64,000 bases of DNA, taken from Ascochyta rabiei. Taxonomy: Eukaryota; Ascomycota; Dothideomycetes; Pleosporales; Didymellaceae. This document shows, piece by piece, positions 43,892 through 55,960 of this stretch. Below the pieces are notes generated by a model. The model saw only the letters and a list, made by a program, of their open reading frames with translations, had not been told where the DNA came from and did no database searches. Where the stretch lies: contig NC_082411.1 in assembly GCF_004011695.2 (NCBI RefSeq), forward strand, positions 1,658,001 through 1,722,000, in the 5' to 3' direction. Each line of letters starts with the position of its first letter. Position 1 is the first letter of the stretch. The position numbers were made by a program, and so were the translations under genes.

Positions 43892-44515
43892 CTAGCCCTC
43901 CCAAGTTACAAGTGCTCTCTTTTTCTCGCGTCGCGTACAGCTTACAGGCTTCACTCCTTCGTCTCTTTCCCTCTTCACTCCTCTTAAAATACCTCTTTCT
44001 TGTTGACATCTCTGAGTAGGATCCTTTGTTTTGCTGAAATCAATTCTTAAGTCATCTTTCAACCCTTCCAATCGTTTCACGATGTGTTCAATGCAATTCG
44101 CCGTCTCCTGCGCGCGTTCCTTTAGCTGAGTAAGGTGCAATTCAAGCTGAGTAAGAAACAGCAGCACCCTCTCTTTCGCAACACTCAGTTAATCAGAGTC
44201 TAAAATTATTCATGAAGACATACCAAGCTTAGGATTTAGGACTGAATCTGCTATATGACATGACTGGCCTCTCATACGCTCCTTGTCTTCTTCGTCATCT
44301 TGGATATACTTTTTGTTTTCTGGTGGTGACTCCAAAGTGTGAGAAGCTGATTGAACTGAATGCGGGTCATCCTCTATTACAACTGCTTCATTTGACTCGT
44401 TGGAATCAATTGCAGGGAGCTAGTATACTCAGCAATAGATCACATTCATCAGCATCGATATACATACCATGTCTTGGTATAGCGTCGGATCTTCGATAGT
44501 ATCTTGAGAACTCAT
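43892..44515 (-). CDS. Small coiled-coil protein, three exons, 174 aa
   Basis: Exons 44468-44515, 44224-44419 and 43892-44172 join in phase (GTATGT...ACTAG and GTATGT...GAAAG). Exon 2 is acidic and probably disordered (NEAVVIEDDPHSVQS). Exon 3 is a heptad-like helix (VLLFLTQLELHLTQLKERAQE, IEHIVKRLEGLKDDL) ending in a basic tail (GVKRERDEG, RREKKRAL). No known domain. Two consistent introns with good donors make it a likely real gene. The region upstream (to about 44620) has TATATAC at 44615, a possible promoter element. Confidence 0.6.
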
Positions 44516-45420
44516 CTTGACGCAGCAGAGGCGTTTTATAGGGTTGGAACGAGATGATGTTTGAGGAAATGGAGAAGTGGTTGACTCCATAAGATCAAGG
44601 TAGGAGACCCCTTTATATACCGCTTTTCGCTACTCAGCTAATGTCCACCAAACCTGTACCTCACCGCTGCAGATTTCAGAGAGGTGATGGGCATGTGGCC
44701 TTTCATCCGAGCTTATCTGTGCCATGCGATAACGCACGCTACTCAGGGATGTCACGTCAGCCCCTTTTTTTCCTTTCTTGGACAAACTCCACGTAGTAGT
44801 AGATCTCTCGTGACCACGTACGGTTCCTCCTTGTTAGTTTCTCATCACTCACTGATGCAGGAACAATTCATTCCTCTATGGACTGAGAATACTTTGCCAG
44901 TCAGTGACTGCTGTGTCCTTGTGTATAATAAATTTTACAAGGCTATCTGACATTAGAAAGTATGTCACTCAGGCGATTGACCATATCATCTGTCTTTAGC
45001 AGCAATCAATGGATGCGCCAGCTGCGGCATGATCAGACATGGCCGATCATGATGCTGCCGGCGCTCCAATCTGGCGATAGGTAAGCCAGTTACGTTCCTA
45101 GTTCGCTCTACGTCCGGGTCTTGCAGGATACAGTGTGTTCCACACTTCATCAAAGATCGTAAGAGACGTGTCAAGCCTGCATAAGCACTCGGCGGAGGAG
45201 CTCTCTTCCTAGAGGGTGTGGTAGATCAGGCGCAACGTAAGTGGAGCACCGCAATACACTGCACAGCCTATCCCGTTCGCACATGCGATACGCCTGTTGG
45301 TGCTGGGCTTCGAACAATTACAGAGAGCGTGCTCGCCATGTGAGGCAAAACGATTCCCTGAATCCAGTATATTAGTAGGTGTCTTCTTGTGCAGATGCTG
45401 CACATATACTTCTCTTCGAT
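44516..45420. other. Intergenic between divergent small genes
   Basis: No motif-bearing frame. The open frame 44684-44950 is likely chance. The frame 45379-45420 continues upstream of the next gene without a second ATG. Confidence 0.4.
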
Positions 45421-46624
45421 ATGACCTTTGTCCTTATCAGCTTTGCAATTTGCTTTACGTTTGGACTCGTGCTGAGCGTTGTGCTCATATATCACGATGT
45501 GAAGTCTCACAAACCGAACGGGATAAACGAGAATTTGGGACACCCCTATTTCTGGGAGAGAGTCCTGGCTACTCTTCTCAGCGCTTGCCAGGCCGGTTTA
45601 TCAGTTGCTGGTATAACTGCAATTGTCTTTGCGGTTCGCTCCAAAGACGACATGTACTGGGTCGACATGGCTGTACGATGTAACCTTCAACTTCTCACCG
45701 GCACCAATGTATGAAGATCCATAGAAGCTCTTGGGACTTGCTGATTTATGGGATAACTAGCTGGCCCGAACCCTACGTGTTTTGATGTTTCCCCACTGGG
45801 CTATGTGGGTGGCATATCTCATCGCCCTTTTGACGGCGCCGAGTTTTGTTTATCCTTCCAGGTAAGAGATGCGATTTAAAGTTTCCTGTTTCTCTAACCA
45901 AGACAGGGGCAACAATTGCTGTTTTGCTTACGATTCAGGACCACTTTATCTCCTTGCAGTGGTGTCATTCTTATCCTCAGCAATTTCATGCGGACGGCTA
46001 GAAGACCATGAGACGGCAGGATCGGAACAAGACCGCTCGGGATATAAGCGATTGTTAATGGTGTTTATCGTCACAAACGCAATTGCGGCGTCATTCCAGC
46101 TGTGTGGAGCGATCCTCATTTACAGTATATCGCTCGCCGAGAGCAAGGTAGACACCAGCCTTCACCAGGGAGTCTTTCTGGTATGTCTTGATCATCGTTT
46201 TGTGCAATATAACTGCGGATAGGCCTGTACAGCGACACAGTTGCTGTGTCCTCTTGGTTTCTGCTTAGCTGGGATCAAACGCCGAATCATCGAACCTCTC
46301 AAAGCTCTAACGCGCAAATTACAGTCGCCTGAAATAGGTGATAGGAGTATTGAGGGGTGCAGTGAGGTTAGAAAGCCTATAGAACGTGGCAAGTTTGGCA
46401 CCAATGCCGGCACGGGGGTTGAGAATGGTTTTGGAAGACCCCAACGCAATTCGATGGAAGGATACTACTGCAGGTCTGTGAGCTCTGAGCCATGTGTACT
46501 GAGAATGGCGATTTTGAATGAAGTCAGAATAGAGGTTTCATCACTTATACAGCAAGACGGTGAGATAGTCATGCGAATAATAAGTAGGAATGTTATAATT
46601 AAACTTATCTGCTCGTTCATCTGA
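45421..46624 (+). CDS. Multi-pass membrane protein, four exons, 342 aa
   Basis: Exons 45421-45672, 45761-45861, 45907-46180 and 46223-46624 join in phase with clean GT..AG borders. Six hydrophobic segments can be read: FVLISFAICFTFGLVLSVVL, LATLLSACQAGLSVAGITAI, WVAYLIALLTAPSFVY, LYLLAVVSFLSSAI, LMVFIVTNAIAASFQL and TQLLCPLGFCLAG. The last 110 residues are polar and probably cytoplasmic. A frame extension to 45379 is possible but lacks need. No family recognised; the short alternating loops resemble fungal integral membrane proteins of unknown role, but key motifs are absent. No internal stops, so intact. Confidence 0.7.
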
Positions 46625-47542
46625 TCAACGCCGCTTTGGTACAACTAATTCGGGTTACTGATAATTTTGAAATCATACAAAAAATCCCCAAACATAATGT
46701 GATACAATGTGTGTTTGACCTAATTCAACTTTTGCTGTTGAACCTAACTTACGTTCATATGCAAATAACAACAGCTATGACAGACTAAACTGTACGTAAT
46801 CCATTTCAACTCCAAAGTAATAGACATACTGTGTGCGGCACAATTTTTGCGATACCCCTCTAAGTTAATCTGACTAACAGTTGTCCTTTTAGCGGAAACA
46901 AGCCTCATGCGCCACAGGGCAGCCTTTAAGTTACTACTACTGTCGCAAGCCCTACCGGTACATCGTCCTTATCCAAGCTAGGAAAACGAACAGCATTACT
47001 CATTCGCTTGCTGCAGATCATCCTTCCTCCTCGCTAACCTATATGAGTGGTACGCCTGGTGGCGATCTCAACTATACCAGATATTTTTTCCGCAGTTACG
47101 AAGGTGGCCTACGCCTGTATTGGAAGCTGTCTAATCGCAAGTAGAGGCAAAGCGACATCTTCTGCTTACTAATCGGCACTGTTTGTTTGTCTCGCTACCG
47201 CATCAATTTTATCTTAGGCACTCTCACGCAAGCAAATAGAGACCCACAAAAACTCGGGATTTGAGCGGAGAGACGAAGAACATGTGCGGTTGTTGCATAC
47301 CTTCGTCTTTGCAAACGCGAGACTTAGAAGCGACGCAACGCTAATGTGACAGCTGAACCAAGCAAAACAGTCTTGAATGGCAAAAGTTGAGTGTGAGATA
47401 AGAAGCCATTCTGCTATACATACAAGTGCACCTTTGCCACTGTCTCTGCGCACAAAGAAGATGCCTTTCACCGAGCTCTTAAAGGTTCGCTCAAATTCCC
47501 CACAGCCGTCAAGCCCCTAATCAAACCATTTCCACAATTTCG
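46625..47542. other. AT-rich spacer
   Basis: No gene supported. The minus frame 47214-47471 overlaps no splice signals and has no motif. Confidence 0.4.
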
Positions 47543-49673
47543 TTACCGGTTCCTCTTGTGTAACATGTAGTAACGCAATTTTACTGCGCCCGGTGACCGA
47601 CTTGGAAAGCGTTTACACACCTCCTTCCATTCCATACTCTGCTTATCCTTTAATGACAGCAAAAGCTCTTCGTCTGACTCTAGCCAGTGCTTGTGCGTTC
47701 GTCGGCTGTATACTTCTGTGCCTTGATCACCATCCTTGCCCTCTTCGTCCCAGCCGTCTTCTGAGTGGTCCGTTCCATGACTAGCAGCATCGCTGTAGGA
47801 ACTGCTCATCCACTCCGTATTCAACCTTCCGCGACTGAATAAGTCTAGGGCACTATTGTTACACCGATAACCTAGCAATACCCACAAATCCGACAATAGC
47901 TGGGTCATGCAGATAACTTTGCCTTGTTTGCCAAAGAACCTATGACCTAAAGCTACCAGGTCAAGAGATGGATTTGAGACGCAATAACAGACAGTTGCTG
48001 CCACGATCGACGATCCATTTGGGATAGCGCAGATTGTGAGATCGGTTATCTTACAAGACATGTCGAGGCTGAGTCTATAGTTAATGTTGGTTTCATCGCA
48101 AGCCGTTGTGCCTGGAGGAGATGATTGTGGGGAACAAGATCGAAGACCCCTATCGATCCTGGGCCGTCCAGGCATTGGTTTTTGTCGTGGCTGGTTCGGT
48201 CTTACTTGTTGCTGTGCCCTCACAGGTACCTTATTGTAGTACAGTGGTCTGAGAGCAGTGTTTGATAACCCGCGTTTCCTCTTGGGTGCCCGGTCCCTGT
48301 CCTCATACTGTGGAGGTTTCGCTGGAGGGATGCCAAATCCCTCCCTGTTGTGGCCAAGTTCGTCCTCAAAGCTTTCCCCAACTTTGTCAAGACTATCTTG
48401 TTGATTCACCTCACGCCAGTCGGCATCCCGAACGACATCTTGTTCACCTTCCATCCCTTCAAAAGAAGAGATGGATCTTCTTGACTGCAGTAGTTTATCG
48501 ATTATTCCCTGCACATCTGCATTATGGTCATCTTCTTTATCGTGGAGATCGCTTGGAGGCAGGACTAGATATGTGGCACCATCGTCTTTACGGCCAGCGG
48601 CTCAAGGGCTAGGAATAGAACAGGAAGCTTGGCCGCTAAGAGTTAGTAAAGACGTTGATTTAAGCTTAGAAACAGGCTCAAGCATAGGGCTCTGTGGCTG
48701 TCGCTCAGACAGCCTTTGCCGCTTGGCTGGATAGGCGTCTTCTGGCTCTGTCTCCAAAGTAACGTCCGTCGCTGCTGCTGGGGTGACTATTGTTGCACCA
48801 ATAACTAAAGAATGACGCGACCTCTCACTTGTTGTGGATGGTCTGTTTTTCACGCCAATGGTACCAAAGAACGTCCGGTCCTCCGCCAGTAATCCGCCTT
48901 AGACAGTGTCAACGTGGCCCTGTTGAGTGATTTAGTGGTACTCACTATAACAAGAACTTTCTATATCCCCTGCAGGGAAAGCGTGCTTCATAGCTGCGTC
49001 AAGATCACCGCGCTGGCTGACATGGTCTCCTTCGTTGCCGGCAGTCAGGTCGTGATTGTTCTCCTGATGGTCAGAGGCCTTATTAATAGGCTGAATATGC
49101 GCAGCACTGTCGCGTTCTTCAACCATGTCAATTGGATGAAAGTCTATGCCCGTTAGCGAAATCAGCACCACAGCCTGCCTAAATACTTACCTTGACTGCT
49201 TCTGTCAAGCAACCCGTTTGTAGCTGCATCCGATGTCGCAACGCGTGTGGCGTAACCCGTTCCTCCCTCTTCAAGTAATTCACAGCCAAACTGGTAGTGA
49301 CGGTCGCCAGACGCGACATCGTTCATGCTTTTGCCATGGCCTGCTCCAAACAGATCGCAAATTTCTGAGTTCATCTCAATAGGGCCCGTTGCCTGGGATT
49401 GTAGTGTCTGTTAAGGGATGGCGTGAAGATCGCCCTCGGTATCTGCACACGAGTCAGTCTGGTTTGAGTCGCTCGCATGACTGAAGAGCAAACAAGACCT
49501 TGAAGTAGCAATCCTAGATTGTACGTCGCTTCCTCTGTACAATTTCTACGAAGAGTGTGCCCCGTAACCTTAGCCTTTGTCTTAGCCTGAGATTTTGTAC
49601 GCTTCAGTAGCGTAGGGTCGTAATGTTTGAACTGAGATGAAGTAGTCTGAGGAACTGAAGTAAAAGTAGCCAT
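47543..49673 (-). pseudogene. Myb/SANT-like DNA-binding protein with two nonsense codons
   Basis: ATG 49673 starts exon 1 (MATFTSVPQTTSS). Likely introns are GTACAA...CTTCAG, GTAAGT...GCATAG (about 49190-49150) and GTGAGT...TCTAAG (about 48947-48900). The long last exon ends with HKHWLESDEELLLSLKDK and WKEVCKRFPSRSPGAVKLRY, a Myb/SANT-type helix-turn-helix with the usual tryptophan spacing and an R-S-x-x-A-x-x-x-R-Y recognition helix. In-frame TAA (49411-49413) and TGA (48602-48604) interrupt otherwise continuous coding; CAA and CGA are the simplest ancestors. The middle is disordered, with KRQRLSERQ and PKRKRG nuclear signals. Likely a regulator or chromatin factor gone bad; targets unknown. 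Confidence 0.65.
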
Positions 49674-51489
49674 TGTAAGATTGTGATGGAATCTGATGGA
49701 CTCTGGCTAAGGAAACAGTGCCGTATCCAGGAGTTTAAATAGAAAACAATTCACCGAGCTAACAACTTCTCTAGGGGAGAAGACATCTAGGTAATGACGG
49801 TAAATCGATCGTAGTGCCCATCCTCGGTGTCTCCGACGCGACCCTTGTTATTTAGCTATATCCTACTTTTGACCTGACCATTGCTGCGGAAGCTACCAAG
49901 GGTACGCATGACTCTCTAAGCGCCACCCTGAGTTTTCTTTTAAGCTTACTGAGAAAGAGCCCTCGATCGCCAGCTATTTCTTCGATCACCAGATCATCAG
50001 CTGCAGCATATGCTAGAAGAGATCCAATCCCGGCGTCTCAGACAAGGTGGAGCACCCTGTGCAGAAGTCACGAGGTCCATGCGGTATGCAAGTGCTTTGC
50101 CGCGTAATACCGCTGGGTCTAGCCCCAGAGGAACCCGTGAGACCAGAGAGTGGCCGTGGTATCTGTTCGACTGGAGAAATTGGGCTGACGACGCCGGGAA
50201 ACCAGAATTGAGACACAAGTATGGAAGCTATTCACCGGGCAGCGCTCTCCCTTCGGCCAAAACGGTAGCAGAGAAGGCTCTGCCAATCCCTCACAGGTCA
50301 TACTAACGCCAACGCCAACGCCGCCCAAGACAACAAGTGCTTGACTGCGTCATCGCTGACAGTGCTAGCTCTAGCAAAGCGCGGATAACTGAGTCTGGAT
50401 TGGCGAGCGTATTCCGCAGAAGAACTGAAGGGGGGAAGAGGTGATGCCGGGTGACCAGAGCTGAGACATAGACGCCATTGATCGGAAAGTGTGTCTTTCA
50501 GGCTAGAGCAGGATGTGGGCACTTGCTACGCTAACAGAAACACCGAATCGCCAGCTGGCTGTCTTCTGACCTTTGCCCCTTGCTCGTTGCACTGCAACAC
50601 TGCAAAACTACAGGTACTGCAGACACGCTATGCGTGGCGAAGTATTGGAAGACCCCAAGCGCGAGACTAGCGCCTCATGCGAGTGAACGACTGCATATAA
50701 GAGAGAGAAGCCGTACGGGAATGACGCATACTAAGAGAGCAGATTGGAGGCCGTAATCCACTAAAGGAGCAAGATGCAGGAGGCGGAGTGACTAGAGGTC
50801 AGACTACGGCATAAAAGATTATGCAGTCTGTTCTGACTAAGTTATGCCTGATAAAGTGCGTTGCAGAAGCACCAACGCCCTGGCGATGCTGAAGAAAAGC
50901 GAGGGCAAACAGGCTAAGCAGTCAGCATTGTGAGGGGCTAGACCGTGCGACGGGCGAGCATCCCTCCTTCGACCGCAGATGTGTTTCGGGTATAGCCAGC
51001 GTGGAAATTGGGGACAGAACTTAGGAACAGGCAATTAGAGAGGCTTCCTGCTCGTATATTCGTCACTGTTGCGTTGCGGGTAGAAGTTCAGAGATGCGTG
51101 AACTGCCGGGCCCAGCGTGTGCGAAGGCTGGAGTGGCTAGCCTCTACCAGGACCGAAGGAATCCGAAAAAGGAGGCAGACGGAGAGAAAGCTGGGCACGG
51201 TAGCAAGGCGGTTTGATTCTTCTAAGCAGGCAGCTAAGTTTGAGAAAAGTGCCACATGAAGGATGGTTGAGTCGGGTGAGGAGGGGCCGGCGACTGGGCG
51301 CAGACAAGGGGTCGCGGATAAAAGGGATGAGAATAGAGAGCAATGGGTGAAAGAAAAGGATGGAAAAGACTATGGAGGGAGGACTTTTATGACAGACAAT
51401 GGAGGTTGATTCCCTGTTCGGGCGTAGCGCATAAGCCGTACGCGAGGCCCGGATTACCCAAACAGGGTGCCTCTATTTCCTAATGCAAG
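49674..51489. other. Gene-free approach to the AT-rich block
   Basis: GC content is normal but no protein motif is seen. Frames at 50010-50306 and on the opposite strand overlap almost completely, typical of chance or decayed repeat DNA. A hairpin-like sequence at 51412-51467 is listed separately. The junction to TA-rich DNA at about 51485 is abrupt. Confidence 0.45.
51412..51467. repeat. Short inverted repeat (hairpin) at the edge of the TA-rich block
   Basis: CCCTGTTCGGG at the left returns as CCCAAACAGGG at the right with one mismatch, and an inner GCGTA...TACGC pair is nested inside. Total span is 56 bp. It could be the subterminal structure of the hAT element or an unrelated recombination scar. 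Confidence 0.6.
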
Positions 51490-51912
51490 CTTGCCGTCTG
51501 CTTTATTACTCTTATAATACTTCTACGTCTACTATAGCTTATACCTACACTAGTTATTATACTTATTAGTAACAGCTATAGCGCTAGTTAGTTTAGAGTT
51601 AATAACAGCGTTAATAGCGTTATTAATAGAGCTACCTGCTGCTAGCTTTAGGCACTATAGAGGTAGCTCCTTAGGCTTATACATAGCCTAAATCTACAGA
51701 AAGCTAGTATAGCATCTAGCTAGCAGCTTAGTTTTATCTACCTATACTTTCTTATAGTATAATTTATAGTATAGGTAGAGTAGTATAGTAGTATAGTAGT
51801 ATAGTAGTATAGTAACTTAGTAAGCTTACTATAGTATTTGTTTAGCTTATTCTAGCTAGCGCGTATATTAATTAGTAGGTAGTTTTTAGGTGCGTTGTAC
51901 GCTTTATAGTTA

Positions 51913-51976
51913 ACGTACCCCACAGGCGAGCCGCTTAACAGGCGAGCCGCTCACTTTTGCCAAGCCCCTACCAAAC
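51913..51976 (+). repeat. Left terminal inverted repeat of the pogo element
   Basis: Begins ACGTACCCCACAGGCGAGCC and ends TACCAAAC. Differs from the right copy (53713-53776, inverted) at about four of 64 positions, all transitions. Contains the GGCGAGCCGCT unit twice, 17 bp apart. Confidence 0.88.
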
Positions 51977-53712
51977 TCCACCCTATTATAGCCCAAAACA
52001 ACCTAGTTTAGTGCTACAAAGTGCAGTATGGCCTGTAATACTATTTAGAAACTACTTCTACCTCTTTCTAACATGTTCGCGCGTTGTGTCCTGTCTGATT
52101 GCACTGTCCACAGCGTCTTTAGAAGGGCTTACCTCCTTTAGCACGCACCTACTTCTTTGCCTTCTTCCTATTACTACGCGCCCTAAACTCCTTTAGAGTT
52201 ATTAATTACAGGCTATCCTTAACTGTTAGGGTCTCTTCTGCCTAAACTTGCTTTCTTTTATGTAATTTTTGTTGTATAGCTGCCTTATTAGCAGCTTAAA
52301 GCTAAGTAATCTCCTGTTACGCCAACACTAGCGTATACGTAATTATTACTACCCCTTTTACTACCTTCTTAAACGCCTTAACTATAGAGGTAGGCAAACT
52401 ATCTATATACCTCTAAATCCTTGTCTTTATAAGCGTTAATTACAACCTAAGTTTAAGAGTGTTGCTTAGGGTTTGCGACTGCTAGAGCTTGTTGTTAACA
52501 GGTAGTGGTAGTAATAGAGTGTGCAACTTTATATTAAGGGCTATTATAACCTAGTCTAGGTTAAATAGGACTAATCTAGCACCTTAGAACCCTCTCTAGA
52601 TGTTCTTAGAAGTAATTATAGCATTATAGGCGCGTATAAAGTATAGCAGGAACTCTGTCTTTATAATATAATTAATCTAGTTATATATAAGTATTTTAGC
52701 TTAGTGCCTATACGCCTTCTTTAAAGCAGTAAAATAACCTACCTTAAGGGGCTATGTAAGGTGTAATAAGTAAGAAGGCAAACAGAGAGTAATAATCTTG
52801 TTATCCTTACAGTATTGCTAGAATTTAAGAGAGTTATAGCTCTTATAACTATTAATAATAAGTAAATAGTAGGTGCTAATAGTACGCTCCTTTGTATGCC
52901 TGTTAAAGTGCTTTAACTAGTTAAGACTAAGCTTGTTAGTAGTCTAGCTGTTATTAGAGACTCTAATAACCTAGTTATAAGGCAGATCCTCTTCTTTGTA
53001 CCAGGCAGAGAGGTAGTAGTAGGCTTTAAAGATAAGGAAGGCCAGAATAGCCTATCCTTTGGCATTGATGCTTACTATAGCCGTAGCCCACTCTTGGTTG
53101 CCTGGCTAGATAGCCTTTGGCCGACCCTGTTGTTCTAAAGCTGTAACAACTGCTCCTAGAGAGATCTGGCCTATTATGAAGCCTGTCTTGTTAAAGTTGT
53201 ATGTGTCTTTATCCTAGATGCTATACTTAGCTTTAATATTAGCTACTAGGCTAAACCAGCCCTGTAGAACCTCAGAATCCTTATAGAGGGCTCTCTTATA
53301 GTTGTACTTATAATTAAACTTAACTTTAAGCTCTAGGTGTTGCTTAACAAACGTACTAGGCCAGTTTATGCTAATAGGGCCTAGATTGTGCTTAGCGCGC
53401 AAAGAATTAGCTATAGTAGCTATATCTAAGAGCTAAGAGGAAAATCCTTACGTATCTAGCTTAAGAATATGCTTAATAATTACCTCCTTCTTATTGTTGT
53501 CTAGCTTCTGTAAGTTAGCTATAGAATCTGTGCGTAAAGGTTGTCCTATATGTTAGTTACTTAGTGTCTTTTAAGGGACCCTGTAGATAGCTGCAGCGCG
53601 TTACTAAGAGAGATTTGCGTCTTGTTTAAGAGCCTAGAGCGCAAGCTGTATCTAAGCTTCCTTTAACGCGTCTAAATGGTATTGTTAAGAAGACATTGGT
53701 GTAGGAGGAGAA

Positions 53713-53776
53713 GTTTGGTGGGGGCTTGGCAAAAGTAAGCGGCTCGCCTGTTGAGCGGCTCGCCCGTGGGGTACGT
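53713..53776 (-). repeat. Right terminal inverted repeat of the pogo element
   Basis: Reverse complement of 51913-51976 with four transitions. Followed by the TA duplication and then the hAT coding remnant. Confidence 0.88.
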
Positions 53777-55960
53777 TAACTAATTTAAACTCTGTAGTAA
53801 TATTCTTATAGGTGTTAAGTAGATAATTAAACACTAGGATAACCTTATAGCTAGCGCCAAACTTACTATAGATACCTCTACCTTTAAGCTGCTTAGTAGC
53901 AAGCTTTAATAGCTAAAGGACTTATAAATAGTTAGTAAGTACCTCCTAATTAGCTATAGTTAAGCTATTAGAGCGTATCTATAATAGCACGCTAACAGTA
54001 CACATCTTACCTTAGCTTATTTATAGGTTATCCTTAGTAGCTTAGTAGCAGATATAGTAACTAATATAGAGGTAGAGAGGCTCTTAGAAGTAGATAGCGC
54101 GCTTAATAGTAGCTTTGTAGCTATTCTAGCAAGTAACAACTAGCTTAATAGGCAGCATAACCTTACGCTGCAGCTTAACTAGCAGGCTCTAATTAGTGCA
54201 GTGTTAATAATTATCTAGTAAATTGTACTGTTATAGTGTTTTAATGTAGTTAATAACTATAAAAAGTATACTAATAGGTCCCTTATAGTGCTAAGACTCT
54301 ATAAACGCTGCCTTATTAGCTACAGCTGCTAGTAAGCTATTATAACTCTCTTTATTGCGCCTAAATATTACCTATTAGCTAATAAGATTTATAATATAGT
54401 AGCTGTAGTATAGTTATATATTACTTATGCTTTAGTTATAGATTTCTACTAACCTAGCTATAGTAAGGTTATTAGAAGCAGCGTTATTAAGAATAAAACA
54501 CCCTAGTTAGCTGCTGCGTACGCTAAATTACTGTAGGATTAAAGTAATAACTTTACCTATCTGCTTGCTAGTGTAGCAACCCGTAAGCTGCAGTAGAGCT
54601 AGTTGTAGGTCTCTTACTTTACTAGTAGCGTTAGTAAAGTAAGTAATAATACCTAGAAAGGTATAATAGCTACCTTTAGCTAACTAACTGTTAAAACTTA
54701 TATAGATCTTACTAACAGTATTAGATAAGGCCTAAGTAACCTGCAGCTGTATAAACGCGTAGACCTTTATTACAAACCTTAATATACTGTTATAGGACGC
54801 CTATAGCGCCTACACTACCTCTAGGTTTATAAACTCTATTATTTACCTAAATAACAGTGTCTTAAACTTACAGAGTAGGTAGTTATTACTTATAAGCTAT
54901 AATACAGCAGCTATATAGAAGCCCTATATATTAAAGTTACCTATAGTATTAGCTATTATACGCAGTAGCTACTAGCTGTTAGTAAGTATTTAGCGTAATA
55001 ATTACTGCCTATTAGCCATAACTAGAGCTGCTAGCTTACTATTAGCAGTTATCTAATAAGCTGTAAGTAAGTAGTTAGTAGCAGAAGTAGTTATGTTAGT
55101 AATATTATACTTACTACTACCTTACACACACTATTAATAACAAATATAGTAGATAAAGAAGACTTAATAAGGTAGTAATTTAGTAACTGTATAATACCTA
55201 TAGTAATAGACCTAGCTTTTCTTCTATAATAACTGCGCTAACAGCTTTATTAACCTAGGTAATTACTGCTAATTAAGACCTATAAAGTTATCTGTAAGCC
55301 CTTTAAATAGTGCGTTAACACTATTACTAGGCTTACTAGAAGCCTCTGTAGCAGCTGCAGAATCCTCCTCTAGCGCTAACGCGTTAGCTAGCTAATTATT
55401 GCAGACTTAAGTCTCCTACAGCACCTTAGTTACTACTAGAGAAGCTGTTAACAGCAGGTTAATAGGCAGAGAAGCTAGTAGCAATAGCAACAATAGGGAC
55501 TTAATTAGTAACAATAGCTGCTGTAATAGCTATAATAGGCGCTAGGTAGGTAGCAGCGTAAGCTGCCTTTAGCTCTCTAATAGCTGCTAGGTAGGCTTAT
55601 AGCAACGTTTAGCTAGCAATTTAGCTGCCTTAGCTACCTTAACACTATGTTTAGGAGGTATAGTAATAAGATAATATATATAAAGTAAGCCTATAGATAA
55701 AATAGGGTAGTAGTTAATGTGTTAAAAGCAGTACGTACATATATATTAATAGCTAGAGGTAACTAACTATTACAGGCAAGTAAGCTAATTAGTAGCTTAA
55801 TAATAGAAAAGTATGTAATAATTAATTAACAGCTACCTCTATAACCTTACTTTTTCTATACCTTAGCTAAGCAAGTAAGTAATTAAGTTAACTTAAGCAA
55901 TCTTATAGTCTATTACAGCTTAAATTGCTTACAAAAACAGACGTACAGGATTGATTTAGT

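Larger units (their letters stand above)
51913..53776 (-). mobile_element. pogo/Fot1-type transposon, RIP-degraded, nested in the hAT
   Basis: 1,864 bp with about 64-bp terminal inverted repeats starting ACGTACCCCAC and carrying two copies of GGCGAGCCGCT, and TA target duplications at 51911-51912 and 53777-53778. The minus strand once encoded a DDE transposase: still readable are NWPSTFVKQHLELK, YNYKRALYKDSEVL, WFSLVANIKAKY, and further on NQEWATAIVSINAKG and FLIFKAYYYLSAWY, the usual order in Fot1/Tan1-like proteins (CENP-B-type DNA-binding part, then DDE). Length, TA duplication and residues all agree. Stops are too frequent for activity. The inverted repeats have kept their G and C far better than the interior. 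Confidence 0.88.
51490..55960 (-). mobile_element. RIP-degraded hAT transposon, interrupted by a pogo element
   Basis: The whole block is dominated by TA, CTA and TAG strings with remaining G/C mostly as GC steps, the look of heavy RIP. On the minus strand around 54720-54480 the translation still reads TVSKIYISFNS, FLGIITYF, LALLQLTGCYTSKQIGKVI and ILNNAASNNLTIA: the fungal hAT pattern (FDGWT, FGVVAHF, TGAHTGE, DNASNND). Toward the C-terminus, YSKFGASYKVILVFNYLL is at about 53870-53800, and the continuation (YNAPKNYLLIN, NKLNKYYSKL) lies at about 51905-51790, beyond the pogo insertion. Element ends could not be defined. No functional protein possible. Confidence 0.72.

Noticed and set aside
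50010..50330. Protein gene suggested by overlapping open frames on both strands
   Set aside because: Frames on opposite strands are equally long, have no splice partners, no motif and no codon bias.
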